From assembly GCA_046291695.1 (NCBI GenBank), contig JBKBSO010000001.1, positions 186,001 through 250,000 of the forward strand: DNA of 64,000 bases, given 5' to 3'. The position numbers and the translations under genes were made by a program. The notes below the pieces were generated by a model. That model saw only the letters and a program-made list of their open reading frames with translations, did not search any database and had not been told where the DNA came from. Every line of letters begins with the position of its first letter. Within the stretch, counting starts at the first letter, position 1. Origin of the DNA: PNNG01 sp046291695 (lineage in GTDB: Bacteria; Bacteroidota; Bacteroidia; UBA7662). Of the stretch, positions 44,360 through 53,825 are shown in pieces.

Positions 44360-46432
44360 TCATTCTTCCCGCTTCTTCTGCCCTGGGTATTCCACCCTCA
44401 CATGGTAAATGCTATTCAACATTTTTTTGAAAAGTCGCTTAATCCGCGCAATGTCACGCAGGGTGATGTCGGCATTAATGAATTGTTTGTTGGCCAATTG
44501 TTTGTCGATTATGCCATCTACCAAACCGCCAATGGAGCTGGCGTCGGGGGTTTTCAGGCTGCGGGAGGCTGCTTCTACGCTATCGGCCATCATAAGCACG
44601 GCGGTTTCTTTAGAGAAAGGTTTAGGCCCTGGATATCGGAATTTGAGGTCGTCAATTTCTGTATCTGGAAAATCGCGCAGTTGCGATTGGTAAAAATATT
44701 CAACCCGTTGATCGCCATGATGGGTTCGGATAAAATCGATAAGCATATTGGGCAAGCGATGTTCCTTAGCCAGCTGAATGCCATCATGTACATGTCCAAT
44801 AATGATTTGCGCACTTTCTTCGAAAGGAAGATCGTCGTGCGGGTTTACGGATGCATGCTGATTTTCAATAAAGTAAATGGGATTGGTGAGTTTGCCTATA
44901 TCGTGATACAAAGCGCCTACCCTAATAAGTAAAGCATTGCCCCCAATTTCGTAAATGGCTGCCTCGGCCAGGTTGGCTACTTGAAGGGTATGTTGGAAGG
45001 TGCCCGGGGCTTCGAGCGAAAGCCGGCGAAGCAAGGGGCTGTTGGTATCGCTTAACTCCATCAGGCTTACGTCCGACACAAAGCCAAAGAGTTTTTCGTA
45101 GCCAAACAGCATGGGTGATGCAATAAGGGTAAGCACAGCATTCATGCCGAAATACCCAAAATAAAGCGGGATAAGCGCGTTAAAATCGCCTTTCTGAACC
45201 AAGGTATAGCCTACATAACCCAAAACATAAACGAATAGCACCACGCCTGAACTGCGGTAAAATTGGTACCGCCTTCTGATGTTGATGAGACTAAACACCG
45301 CACCCATTCCTGCTGTAAGTTGGAGCACCATAAATTCGGCTGGAGCACTCGCAAAAAACGCACACAAAAAGGTGGCAATCACGCATATTACCATGGCCAG
45401 CCAGGCATCAAATAGTGCCCTGGTTATCATAGGCAATACAGCAAAAGGCAAAAGGTATATCGAAGGCAGGTTATAGGCAATCGCCAACCGATACATGGCG
45501 ACCGTAGCTACCAAATTCAACAAAATCACAGTCATGCGGTTGATGTCGTCGAACAAAACCTTTCGGAAGAAAAAGAGGTAACAAACCAATATGCTTAAAA
45601 TAAGTCCTACCAAAATGACTTGCCCCAACAAGCCCAACCACTGTCGCATGGCCGGCGTATAGCTTCCTGAGCTAATTGCTTCCAGCGCATCGAGTTGCTG
45701 GGCATGCTCTGCCGTAACCAGAGCGCCTTGCTTGATTAACAACTGCCCTTGCTTTATCTTACCCATCAGGGGGTCGATGGTTGCCAGTAAGCTTTCGCGC
45801 GACTCCCGGGTCAGATCATCCTGGTAAACAATATTCGGGCCCAGAGATTCATCGGCAAAAAGTAGTAAACTATCCGTGAGCGACTGCGGTAAAGGCTGGT
45901 TAATGACCCGGGTTTTCCAGGCATCGGCAAATGCCGTGTGCTCCCAAAGTTCCGCATGCTTTTGCGCTTCTGTTTTTTTGTTATCGTAAACAATATTTAT
46001 CCTTCCATTGCTGTGTACAGGTCCTGCACCTACCAGTCCACGCTGATAAGCGCGGTTAATTTCCCTGCGCAACAGCAGATAAATACCCGAAGGCAATTCG
46101 TCTTGAAATCGCTGTTCAAACCGCCGGGCCACTTCCATGCCCATTTTAGCATCCTGTTGGTACATGGGCAAATGTGCCGCCACCACCTGTTGGGCTTCCT
46201 GATTCAGCTTTTCTTCAGATTTGGTAATTTCAAAATCAAAAGGAGCCAATAAATCAGATGCAGTCCATGGTTTGTTGAGTTCGTACGGATAAGCGATGCG
46301 CTGTTTATGCGGCAGCAGTACGGTAATGGCCAATGCGGTAAGCAACAAAAGTAGTGTACGCACTATGCTCTTACCCTGCAATCGGAAAAAGGCAGTGAGG
46401 TTAATCCAGAATCGTTTGCTTTTGTTGGTCAT
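44360..46432 (-). CDS. 7TM-HD family phosphohydrolase (PgpH type, probable c-di-AMP phosphodiesterase)
   Basis: A 690-residue inner-membrane protein. One N-terminal helix (near 23-42), a ~200-residue periplasmic domain rich in polar residues, seven helices at ~270-450 and a cytoplasmic HD domain. The HD metal site shows HTLQVANLAEAA, ALYHDIGKL and later HHGDQRVEYF. This is the PgpH architecture, which hydrolyses cyclic di-AMP in Gram-positive bacteria; the family is widespread in Bacteroidota. The reaction here is inferred. It is transcribed alone and ends next to repeat copy B. Confidence 0.92.
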   Translation of the reverse strand: MTNKSKRFWINLTAFFRLQGKSIVRTLLLLLTALAITVLLPHKQRIAYPYELNKPWTASDLLAPFDFEITKSEEKLNQEAQQVVAAHLPMYQQDAKMGMEVARRFEQRFQDELPSGIYLLLRREINRAYQRGLVGAGPVHSNGRINIVYDNKKTEAQKHAELWEHTAFADAWKTRVINQPLPQSLTDSLLLFADESLGPNIVYQDDLTRESRESLLATIDPLMGKIKQGQLLIKQGALVTAEHAQQLDALEAISSGSYTPAMRQWLGLLGQVILVGLILSILVCYLFFFRKVLFDDINRMTVILLNLVATVAMYRLAIAYNLPSIYLLPFAVLPMITRALFDAWLAMVICVIATFLCAFFASAPAEFMVLQLTAGMGAVFSLINIRRRYQFYRSSGVVLFVYVLGYVGYTLVQKGDFNALIPLYFGYFGMNAVLTLIASPMLFGYEKLFGFVSDVSLMELSDTNSPLLRRLSLEAPGTFQHTLQVANLAEAAIYEIGGNALLIRVGALYHDIGKLTNPIYFIENQHASVNPHDDLPFEESAQIIIGHVHDGIQLAKEHRLPNMLIDFIRTHHGDQRVEYFYQSQLRDFPDTEIDDLKFRYPGPKPFSKETAVLMMADSVEAASRSLKTPDASSIGGLVDGIIDKQLANKQFINADITLRDIARIKRLFKKMLNSIYHVRVEYPGQKKREE

Positions 46433-46507
46433 GCAAGGGGACTAAAAGGCCACAAATAAACGCTAACTTTGAGCCGCAAGTTAATTGATTTGATTAAAAT
46501 TCATCCC

Positions 46508-47686
46508 ATGAAAGAAGTGTATATTGTATCGGTAGCCCGAACGCCCATCGGAAGTTTCAACGGCAGTCTGGCCTCATTTTCAGCCCCACAACTCGGCGCC
46601 ATTGCTATTAAAAAGGCTATGGATAAAATCAATCTCGACCCAAATAGTGTAAATGAGCTGTATATGGGCAATGTAATCAGCGCTAATGCAGGCCAAGCAC
46701 CAGCTACGCAGGCAGGCATTTACGCTGGTATTAGCAATACCACCCCTTTTACCACGGTAAATAAGGTGTGTGCCAGCGGCATGAAGTCCATTATGTTGGC
46801 CGCACAAAGCATCGCACTCGGTCAAAACGAAATCGTTATCGCCGGTGGCATGGAAAGCATGAGTAATGTGCCTTATTACCTCGATAAATATCGCAATGGC
46901 GGTCGTTTGGGGCACGGACAAGTTATTGACGGCATACTCAAAGACGGGCTTACCGATGTATACAACAATTACCACATGGGCAATGCCGCTGAGCTGTGTG
47001 CGACAGAGCATAAAATTTCTCGTGAAGCACAAGACGCTTATGCCATCAGCTCTTACAAACGCGCTGCTGCAGCCTGGGAAGCCGGTAAATTTGATGCTGA
47101 AATTGCAGAGGTAGAAGTACCAGTGCGTGGCAAGGACCCCATTTTGGTACGCGAAGACGAAGATTTCCGTAAGGTGAGCTTCGATAAACTTCCCGGATTG
47201 CGTCCGGTATTCGACAAAAACGGCACCATTACGGCTGCCAATGCTTCTAATCTGAATGATGGTGCATCGGCTGTGGTGTTGATGAGCAAAGAAAAGTGTG
47301 AAGCACTAGGCCTCAAGCCCCTGGCTAAAATACGTGGCTATGCCGATGCCCAGCAGGCCCCCGAGTGGTTTACCACAGCCCCTGCCAAAGCCATTCCACT
47401 GGCTATGGCACGCGCAGGCGTAAAGGCCGAAGAAGTTGACTTCTACGAGATTAACGAAGCCTTTGCGGTGGTTTGTATCGCCAACAACGAACTTTTGGGC
47501 CTCAATCCCGATAAAGTAAACGTATACGGCGGTGGCGTTTCTATCGGGCACCCCATTGGCAGCTCAGGCTCACGCATCATCGCTACCCTATGCAGCGTAT
47601 TGCATCAGGAAGGTGGTAAAATCGGCGTGGCAGGCATTTGCAATGGTGGCGGCGGCGCCTCGGCCATGGTCATCGAAAAGCTGTAA
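46508..47686 (+). CDS. Acetyl-CoA C-acyltransferase (thiolase)
   Basis: A 392-residue thiolase that condenses two acetyl-CoA or, in reverse, cleaves beta-ketoacyl-CoA. The nucleophilic Cys is in NKVCASGMKS (~89), the second active site loop is NEAFA (~350), then GGGVSIGHPIGSSG (His near 350-360) and the final Cys in GICNGGGGASA. Start at 46508 gives MKEVYIVSVARTPIG, the normal N-terminus. Biosynthetic (AtoB) and degradative (FadA) thiolases are not separable here; the 392-residue length fits AtoB. It is monocistronic with a strong terminator. Confidence 0.92.
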   Translation: MKEVYIVSVARTPIGSFNGSLASFSAPQLGAIAIKKAMDKINLDPNSVNELYMGNVISANAGQAPATQAGIYAGISNTTPFTTVNKVCASGMKSIMLAAQSIALGQNEIVIAGGMESMSNVPYYLDKYRNGGRLGHGQVIDGILKDGLTDVYNNYHMGNAAELCATEHKISREAQDAYAISSYKRAAAAWEAGKFDAEIAEVEVPVRGKDPILVREDEDFRKVSFDKLPGLRPVFDKNGTITAANASNLNDGASAVVLMSKEKCEALGLKPLAKIRGYADAQQAPEWFTTAPAKAIPLAMARAGVKAEEVDFYEINEAFAVVCIANNELLGLNPDKVNVYGGGVSIGHPIGSSGSRIIATLCSVLHQEGGKIGVAGICNGGGGASAMVIEKL

Positions 47687-47704
47687 AGCGCAGTTGTAGT
47701 TTAT

Positions 47705-47738
47705 AAAAAAAGGAGTCTTTCGAGACTCCTTTTTTTTG
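47705..47738. terminator. Bidirectional terminator between thiolase and the MORN gene
   Basis: A7, perfect 7-bp stem GGAGTCT-TTCG-AGACTCC, T8. The TTCG tetraloop and both tracts make it a strong terminator for the thiolase and for the convergent minus-strand operon. Confidence 0.93.
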
Positions 47739-47739
47739 C

Positions 47740-48621
47740 TTATTTGGTTACGGGCTTGTCGTCTTTCCACTCGCCTTTGTAGCGTACATTGCCATCGAGG
47801 TCGAAAAGCGTTTCTTGACCATTGCGCTGATCCGACATCCACATCCCTTCATAGCGCTCGCCACTGGGCCAGTAGTAGGTGCCTTCTCCTTCGCGACGCC
47901 CATCTACGTAGGTGCCTTCATAGCGCTCGCCGTCTTTCCAGCTAAAGCTGCCTTTTCCATGGCGGAGATTGTTACGCCATTCGCCACGATATATACTTCC
48001 GGTAGTCCAAATGCCGATGCCGCCACCATTGGCTTTGCCGTCAACCACTTCGCCCATATAGTGTACCGTAGCTCCTTTAGATCCTGGGAAGGAAATTACC
48101 TTTACACGCTCTTTTTTGGCCATTTCGGCCTCTAGTTTCTGTTTTTCCTTTTCTAAAGCCTGATAGCGAACTTCCATCGCTTTAGTGCCGCTGGCCAGCA
48201 AGGCTTCGAGACTATCGGCTTCAGCTTCCAGCTTTTGAAGACGTTGCCCTTGGTTGTAGATCAATTGGTCTTTGCGACCGAGCAACTCATTCTCTTGAAC
48301 GCCCACATGAAACAATTCTTCGAAATACGCTATGCGCATTTCGAGTCGTTTAGTCAACTCAGGACTGGCTATTGATAGCATCTCTTCAAAAGCAGCACGC
48401 GACTTATCAAAATCGCCTTCGAACATGATCCATTCATCGGCTTTCAAAAGTGTATCGAGCAGCCCCAATTGCTCCATTTGATAGGCTAAGGCAGCTTCCA
48501 CTTCAGCCATCAATTTCATTTGAGTTTTATTTTCGCGATACGATTGCTGTAAGAATATTACAGCAACCATTAACATCAAAGTAACTATAACTAAAAGGGC
48601 TGATCTAGCGCTAGATTTCAT
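47740..48621 (-). CDS. MORN-repeat protein with coiled coil and membrane anchor
   Basis: A 293-residue envelope protein. An N-terminal membrane helix or signal (LLVIVTLMLMVAVIFLQQ, ~9-26), then coiled coil helices (~30-165, with a heptad-rich LEAEADSLEALL), then three to four MORN repeats (GVGIWTTGSIYRGEWRNN-like, YEGTYVDGRREGEG, YEGMWMSDQRNG). MORN repeats bind membranes or proteins and act as scaffolds. It starts 9 bases after the DUF2490 gene and is the last gene of cassette 1. The equivalent position in cassette 2 is empty. Confidence 0.88.
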   Translation of the reverse strand: MKSSARSALLVIVTLMLMVAVIFLQQSYRENKTQMKLMAEVEAALAYQMEQLGLLDTLLKADEWIMFEGDFDKSRAAFEEMLSIASPELTKRLEMRIAYFEELFHVGVQENELLGRKDQLIYNQGQRLQKLEAEADSLEALLASGTKAMEVRYQALEKEKQKLEAEMAKKERVKVISFPGSKGATVHYMGEVVDGKANGGGIGIWTTGSIYRGEWRNNLRHGKGSFSWKDGERYEGTYVDGRREGEGTYYWPSGERYEGMWMSDQRNGQETLFDLDGNVRYKGEWKDDKPVTK

Positions 48622-48630
48622 ATAAGTCGA

Positions 48631-49452
48631 TTAATCAAAATAGTTAGAGATTGGTATTTTATCTTCAAACTTCCGGGCATCAATGGCCCAGTAAACATTC
48701 AAACGAAGTACCCATCTGCTGTTGAGTTCAAAAGGATTGGAAATTTGTTGCCCCATGGTATACATCATGGCGGCACCAAACTTTAACCGCGGACTGTGAA
48801 TATAGCCGACTTGCGGGTAAAAACGTAAGTCTTCCATAAAACTTGCTCGTGAATCGCGACCTGTTTGGGTGATGATTTCTACGTCAGGTGCAAAATAATA
48901 AGCACCAGGCACCAAACGCTCCTTGTTGATAGGGATCATAAGGAAGAATTTGTAACGCCAACGGTCCCTGTACAACCAATCAGCATTTACCGAATTGCCA
49001 ATGCTCCAACGGTGTTCTATTCGAATGCGATGATAGGCGATAACCCGACCAACGGGTTTCATGGCCCAAATATATTCGTGCCAAATTCGAGGCTCCGGTC
49101 GAAGGTACTTTATCATCGGATTATCGCGTTCAGCTGCAAAATTCAAACGCATTACACCACCTAAAGCTACCCTAAACTGGTCGTTTACACGATAGTTAAT
49201 GGCGTGACGGTTGTAAATCTGCACCAAGCGTCCCACATAAGGCACATTATCGGTATTAATGGTACGATAATGAAATTGTGCATCCCAATAGGTACGTTCT
49301 CCAATTCGAATCATGCCATAAGAGCCTGCCCACATCCAGGTAGTTGGCGCTTGAATACGCAATTCCGATTGGGCAATGAGTTGGTTATTGAATCCAGTCG
49401 AAAACCAAACAGCAACAAATATTACCGCGCTGAGCCAAATTTGCTTTTTCAT
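48631..49452 (-). CDS. DUF2490 outer-membrane barrel protein, cassette 1
   Basis: A 273-residue protein with a signal peptide (cleavage near LIAQ) and repeated amphipathic strands, matching DUF2490 (beta-barrel). The pattern RHAINYRVNDQFRVALGG, then RIRIEHRWS and PRLKFGAAMMYTMG resembles the paralogue at 56647 (RTTLQINNNVYWKRVNF..., HRMRFESRW, VGYRFWDWARVELGYL). It starts within the TAATG overlap with the large protein gene. Export and outer-membrane location are inferred. Function unknown. Confidence 0.85.
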   Translation of the reverse strand: MKKQIWLSAVIFVAVWFSTGFNNQLIAQSELRIQAPTTWMWAGSYGMIRIGERTYWDAQFHYRTINTDNVPYVGRLVQIYNRHAINYRVNDQFRVALGGVMRLNFAAERDNPMIKYLRPEPRIWHEYIWAMKPVGRVIAYHRIRIEHRWSIGNSVNADWLYRDRWRYKFFLMIPINKERLVPGAYYFAPDVEIITQTGRDSRASFMEDLRFYPQVGYIHSPRLKFGAAMMYTMGQQISNPFELNSRWVLRLNVYWAIDARKFEDKIPISNYFD

Positions 49453-51461
49453 TATTCGCCCAGATTTAAGTCAAACTCAAAAATCTCAATCAATGATTTA
49501 TAGCCGGGTGTTCTTCGCAGCTGTCGTTCCTGTAAGCGGGTATCGGTTTCGCGTAATTCCATCATTCTTCTATACGATCGGGCATAATTCAACATTTTAG
49601 CTTCCAGCTGTTGGCAGCTTAAATGGTTAATCAAATCATTTGTGATGGCCGGAAGTAATTCCGATTCAAAAGCACGATATAACCTTTCCTTTACTATCTC
49701 ATCCATATAAGTAAAGGTGTATGCGTTCCATATGGTCCGGGTATATTGTTCTTTGAGGCTTGCCATCCTCAAGGGTTGTTTTTCAAGTTCGGTGTATAAC
49801 CGGATTAAATTGGCAAAACAATTCAGCACCTCTTCAGCCGCCTCAGATTTTTCTTCAGGCTTTAAAGCAGCATAAGTTTTAAAGCGTTGAATAGCAAAAG
49901 TCTTTACCTTTTCGGCCAGCTGTTCGTGATAGGAGTTGAATTTCTCACCATCTGTATTGCTAAATAGCATGTGTACCGAATCGCGTCTGGCAATCATTTT
50001 GCCTTCGAACTCCGCCAGTAGTTTTTCGCGTCGGTAATCCTCTAACACCTGGTCGACTTGTTCAACCGATGCTTGCATTTGGGTATATATCAGTTCCAAA
50101 GCATCGGTCAACTCCGATAAATGCGACCATTTTTTGGAGTTTAAATCAGGAAACTCCCAGCTTCTGATACGCACGCTGTCTTTGAATTCGTATTCGACAC
50201 TTTCAGGAAAATTGAGCTTCGGGCCAACCCGATCAAGATATCGTCCCCGGTGAATAAAGCGGTACGACTCGTTTTGAAATTTCAGAATGCTGCCCGACAA
50301 GGCTTTAAATTGTTCTTGGTAAATTTTCATTACCACCTTACTCAAAGCTACCTCTTCGTAAGAGTAGCTGCCAACGTCAATTTGAGGGTCAGTAAAAAAT
50401 GCGTCCAGCATTTTATTTATTTGATCGGCACTTTTTGCCGCTCTATCCAATGCAACCAGCTCCGCCGAATCGAATGCAAAAAGTGCCAATTTCACCTTTG
50501 GCATCGGAATTGGATCGCTCCCACCCAATCGCGCCCAAATATCAGAACCATTTTCTCGCCCGAATGCAAAGAGGCCTTGATTCATGATTTCATTGCTTCG
50601 GCGAACCGATTGCTGAAATTTATCTGCGAGCTCCTTAAAATCTCCTTTTTGAATCAGCTTAGTTTCGTACAACGCTTCAAACAGCTCAGCAGTTAATGGA
50701 ACAACCTCAAAAGCCTGTGTATCAACACCAGCTAAGTCCATTACCAGACCCGGATGCTTAAAATCCACCATTTTATTGCCCACGCCCAACTCGTGCTTGG
50801 TAAACACCGAGTTCATATAAACCCTATTTTCACGCAGTATTGTTTCCGGTGTTTTGCTTTGGAACTCCCAATTACCGTCTAATGTGCCTTCTGGCGAAAA
50901 AGCGCCGGTAAAACGTGATTTTGCCGTTCGGCCACTGGTAGCACCAACTAAGTCGCCCTTGCTAAAATGAATGGTGAAATACTCCAAGGTATCTGATACA
51001 ACCCCTTCGAAAATTTTACGACTGATTGTCGTCCATTTGCCGTCTGCTTTGCCATCGGAAAAATTCGCTACAATCTCACGCTCAGTGCCCGTAGCACTTT
51101 GCTGAATCCGATACATTTGTACTTCAGGTTTTCCTGCTTTTTCAAAATGGCCAGTTCTGTATATCCACTGCCCATCTTTCTTGCCTTTTTTATACGGCCC
51201 GTCAAAATAGAGGTATCGTAAACTGCCATCGATGCTATCCTCAGTTGAAGCACTAAAAGTGTATCGCCCATGCTTCAGCGTGTCGGTGCCTTTGAGTTGG
51301 TATTCAAAATAAAGCTTACCTACAATGCTGTCGTTATACCGTTACTCGCGGGACACTGATTGGGCTTGAAGTTGCAAATTGAGCATAGAAATGGCCATAA
51401 TCCCTAATCCCATTGCCCAGCTTCGGGCAGTGGTGAAACACCTAAAAACTGTCGAAATCAT
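49452..51461 (-). pseudogene. Large secreted MORN-like/helical protein, cassette 1, with an in-frame stop
   Basis: A ~670-residue coding frame opened by a signal peptide (AISMLNLQLQAQ) is interrupted at 51342-51344 by TAA, but continues unbroken in the same frame to 49452. The stretch just after the stop (VGKLYFEYQLKGTDTLKHGR) aligns with LRGQVDHYWRLHEGDSVAHGR in the paralogue 54650-56650 (read LRGQVDHYWRL). The N-terminal half has MORN/YwqK-like units (KGKKDGQWIYRT, DGKADGKWTTIS, EGTLDGNWEFQS); the C-terminal half is helical coiled coil. The stop could be a nonsense mutation, an error, or a real truncation with reinitiation at the ATG at 51116. Start could be 51461 or 51413. Confidence 0.7.
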
Positions 51462-51720
51462 ATAGTAATCAAGGTCAGTTGACCGCTTTCCTTTTTTCAT
51501 AAAACCCAAAAATAGAAAAATGAAGCCTAAAAACCTGATTAAGCTGGACTTTTGCTCAAAGAACAAAGCCCTCTGAATGCTTGAAAAGTGTTTTTATTCT
51601 TGGCTTGCGTCAAGGAGTGGCATGCTGTTATTTTTTTGTAAAGTCGCCAAAAATGTCATATTTGATGTGGGTAGAACAAAAATCCTTTGGAAATTGGCTG
51701 CGGTTTTTGACCTTAGAAGC

Positions 51721-53241
51721 ATGAAAAAATTACTCGCCATCCTATGCTGGCTGTTCATCCCAGGCATACTAATAGCCCAAGCCGACCTTAAGAAGCTCGA
51801 CAAATACTTCGAACAATGTTTGCGCGACTGGAACACCCCCGGCATGGCCATTGGCATCGTGAAAGACGGTAAATTGGTGTTTGCTAAAGGCTATGGTGAA
51901 AAAGAAATAGGGAAAGGCGAACGCCCCGATGAACACACCTTGTTTGCCATTGCCTCCAATTCCAAGGCCTTTACCGCTGCGGCTTTGGCCCTATTGGTGC
52001 AAGAAGGCAAGCTGAGTTGGGACACCAAGGTGAAAGACATCCTCCCTTATTTCGAAGTGTACGACCCAGTGATTACCAATATGGTCAACATCCGCGATTT
52101 GCTCTCGCACCGGGTAGGCATTGGCACCTTCAGTGGCGATGTGATGTGGTACCGCTCCGAACTTTCGGCCGAAGAAATGATCAAACGCGCCAAACACATC
52201 GATAAAGCCTTTGAATTCAGAAATGGTTTCGGCTACTCCAATGTGATGTACATCACAGCCGGAGAAGTCATTAAAGTAGTAAGCGGCCAAAACTGGGGCG
52301 AATTTGTAGCTGAGCGCTTTTTACAGCCCCTTGGCATGAACCGCAGCATTTACCAGTTGGCCGAACTCGATAAAAAAGGCAATTATGCCAGTCCGCATGC
52401 CTATGCCGACGACCAAGGCCACTACCCCATTCCTTGGGTAAGTTGGGAAACAGTAGCCGCCACGGGTGGGCTCATTAGCTCGGTAAACGATTTATCAAAA
52501 TGGCTCATGTTTAACATGCAGCACGGCATTTGGCAAAGCGATACCTTGTTTACCAAAACCTCAAGAAACCTCATGTGGACTTCGCACAACAACTTTGTAG
52601 CCGACCAAACCAATCCCAAAAAAGTCAGCAGCTTTTCGGGATACGGCTTGGGTTGGCAGTTGAGCGATTATAAAGGACACTTTCGGGTGTCGCACACGGG
52701 TGGCTACGACGGCATGATCTCTGCGATTCAATTATTCCCTGATCAAAAACTGGGTATCATTCTGCTTACCAATGGCTTAAAAGCACCCTTATCGGGCCTC
52801 CCCAATTACATTGCCGATGCCTTTTTAACTGGCAAAAACGACCGTGACTGGTCGAAAGAAACCTTGGAGTTATCAAAAAAGCGCCAGGCAGCCGATACGC
52901 GTATTGCCGACCGACGCGCTGCACGGCAAAGCGATACTCAGCCTGGACTGAGCCTGGCCGATATGTTGGGCGATTATCATTGTCCGCTTTATGGCAAAAT
53001 AAAGATCCACAGCCAGGGCGACAACCTAAAAATTGGCTTTGAACATACCCCCAGCTACAGCGCCACCCTCCGGCACTGGCACCACGACGTTTGGGAAATG
53101 GTTTGGGACGAACCTCAAGCCTGGTTTGAGCATGCCACGGTAATGTTTGTTACCGACAACAACCGAAAAGTCACCGGTTTGGCCTTTGACGTACCGAATG
53201 ACGACATCTTTTTTGAAGAGCTAAAACCCTTGAAGAAGTGA
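51721..53241 (+). CDS. Serine hydrolase, beta-lactamase class C family
   Basis: A 506-residue secreted hydrolase with a signal peptide (MKKLLAILCWLFIP, cleavage near LIAQ). The class C motifs are present: SNSK (SxxK) near 79-82, YSN (YxN) near 176-178, and a HTGGYDG motif near 325. A C-terminal DUF3471-like domain (LADMLGDYHCPLYGKIKI) follows. This layout is that of esterase/peptidase-like beta-lactamase homologues rather than true antibiotic-hydrolysing enzymes. It lies between the two cassettes and carries repeat copy C immediately after its stop. Confidence 0.9.
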   Translation: MKKLLAILCWLFIPGILIAQADLKKLDKYFEQCLRDWNTPGMAIGIVKDGKLVFAKGYGEKEIGKGERPDEHTLFAIASNSKAFTAAALALLVQEGKLSWDTKVKDILPYFEVYDPVITNMVNIRDLLSHRVGIGTFSGDVMWYRSELSAEEMIKRAKHIDKAFEFRNGFGYSNVMYITAGEVIKVVSGQNWGEFVAERFLQPLGMNRSIYQLAELDKKGNYASPHAYADDQGHYPIPWVSWETVAATGGLISSVNDLSKWLMFNMQHGIWQSDTLFTKTSRNLMWTSHNNFVADQTNPKKVSSFSGYGLGWQLSDYKGHFRVSHTGGYDGMISAIQLFPDQKLGIILLTNGLKAPLSGLPNYIADAFLTGKNDRDWSKETLELSKKRQAADTRIADRRAARQSDTQPGLSLADMLGDYHCPLYGKIKIHSQGDNLKIGFEHTPSYSATLRHWHHDVWEMVWDEPQAWFEHATVMFVTDNNRKVTGLAFDVPNDDIFFEELKPLKK

Positions 53242-53745
53242 GAAGAGTGAAGATAAAAGTGTGAGGTCGGAGGAGAAGTTGAAGTAGAAGCAGAAGCCGA
53301 AGCCAAACACAATGCGACCAAATCACATTAACGTTTTTAACTGCTGCAAACGTAACAAAGACAAGCGTCCCTCACCCGCGTAGCGGTAAGAAATCACACA
53401 GTGCGGATTGAAAATTATGGAGGTTTTTAATGAACCGAAGCGTTCTGAGAAGCGAGCGTCCTTCTCCTTTGGAGATGGATAAGCGGATGAGGCCGGAGAG
53501 GTGTTGTACTGACGCTGTCGGTCAGCATCTTCGAGGATCCGACGCTACCGGTCGTACTCCAAGGAGGTGAGGTCCTAGTGGAACGAGCTTCTCACGTACC
53601 CAAAAATTAACGCGTATCGCAGATGACTGTCCCTTTCCTCTGGAGGGGGATAAAGGGTGAGGCCCCCAGTGAGCGAAGCGAACACTCCCCTCCGTAGGAC
53701 CCAGACCGAAGGGTCTGGGAGCGCGAAGCGCACTCTCCCCAAGCC
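53242..53745 (-). repeat. Non-coding mosaic repeat, copy C (inverted relative to A)
   Basis: It starts just after the serine hydrolase stop and fills the gap to the beta-barrel gene. Reading the minus strand gives the same order as copy A: GCCTCACCCTTTATCCCCC, the core with the AAA hairpin, and the CTTCACTCTTC tail. Core 53362-53536 is about 94% identical by eye to 42268-42451. At the end nearer the barrel gene it carries three GAA-loop hairpins, among them CCCAGACC-GAA-GGGTCTGGG (around 53700-53719). No gene is seen here. Confidence 0.8.
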
Positions 53746-53825
53746 CACCATTTTCATAGATTTGCCTCAAAACAATAGACATTCTTTGATTCCTCCCCAA
53801 TAAATTGTATTTTCGGCAGGTCAAT

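Noticed and set aside
51068..51271. A small minus-strand gene
   Set aside because: It lies in another frame of the cassette 1 large protein, whose own frame is open and conserved with its paralogue.
53522..53824. ORF of about 100 codons in repeat copy C
   Set aside because: Same reason: it crosses hairpins and has no homologous frame in copies A and B.
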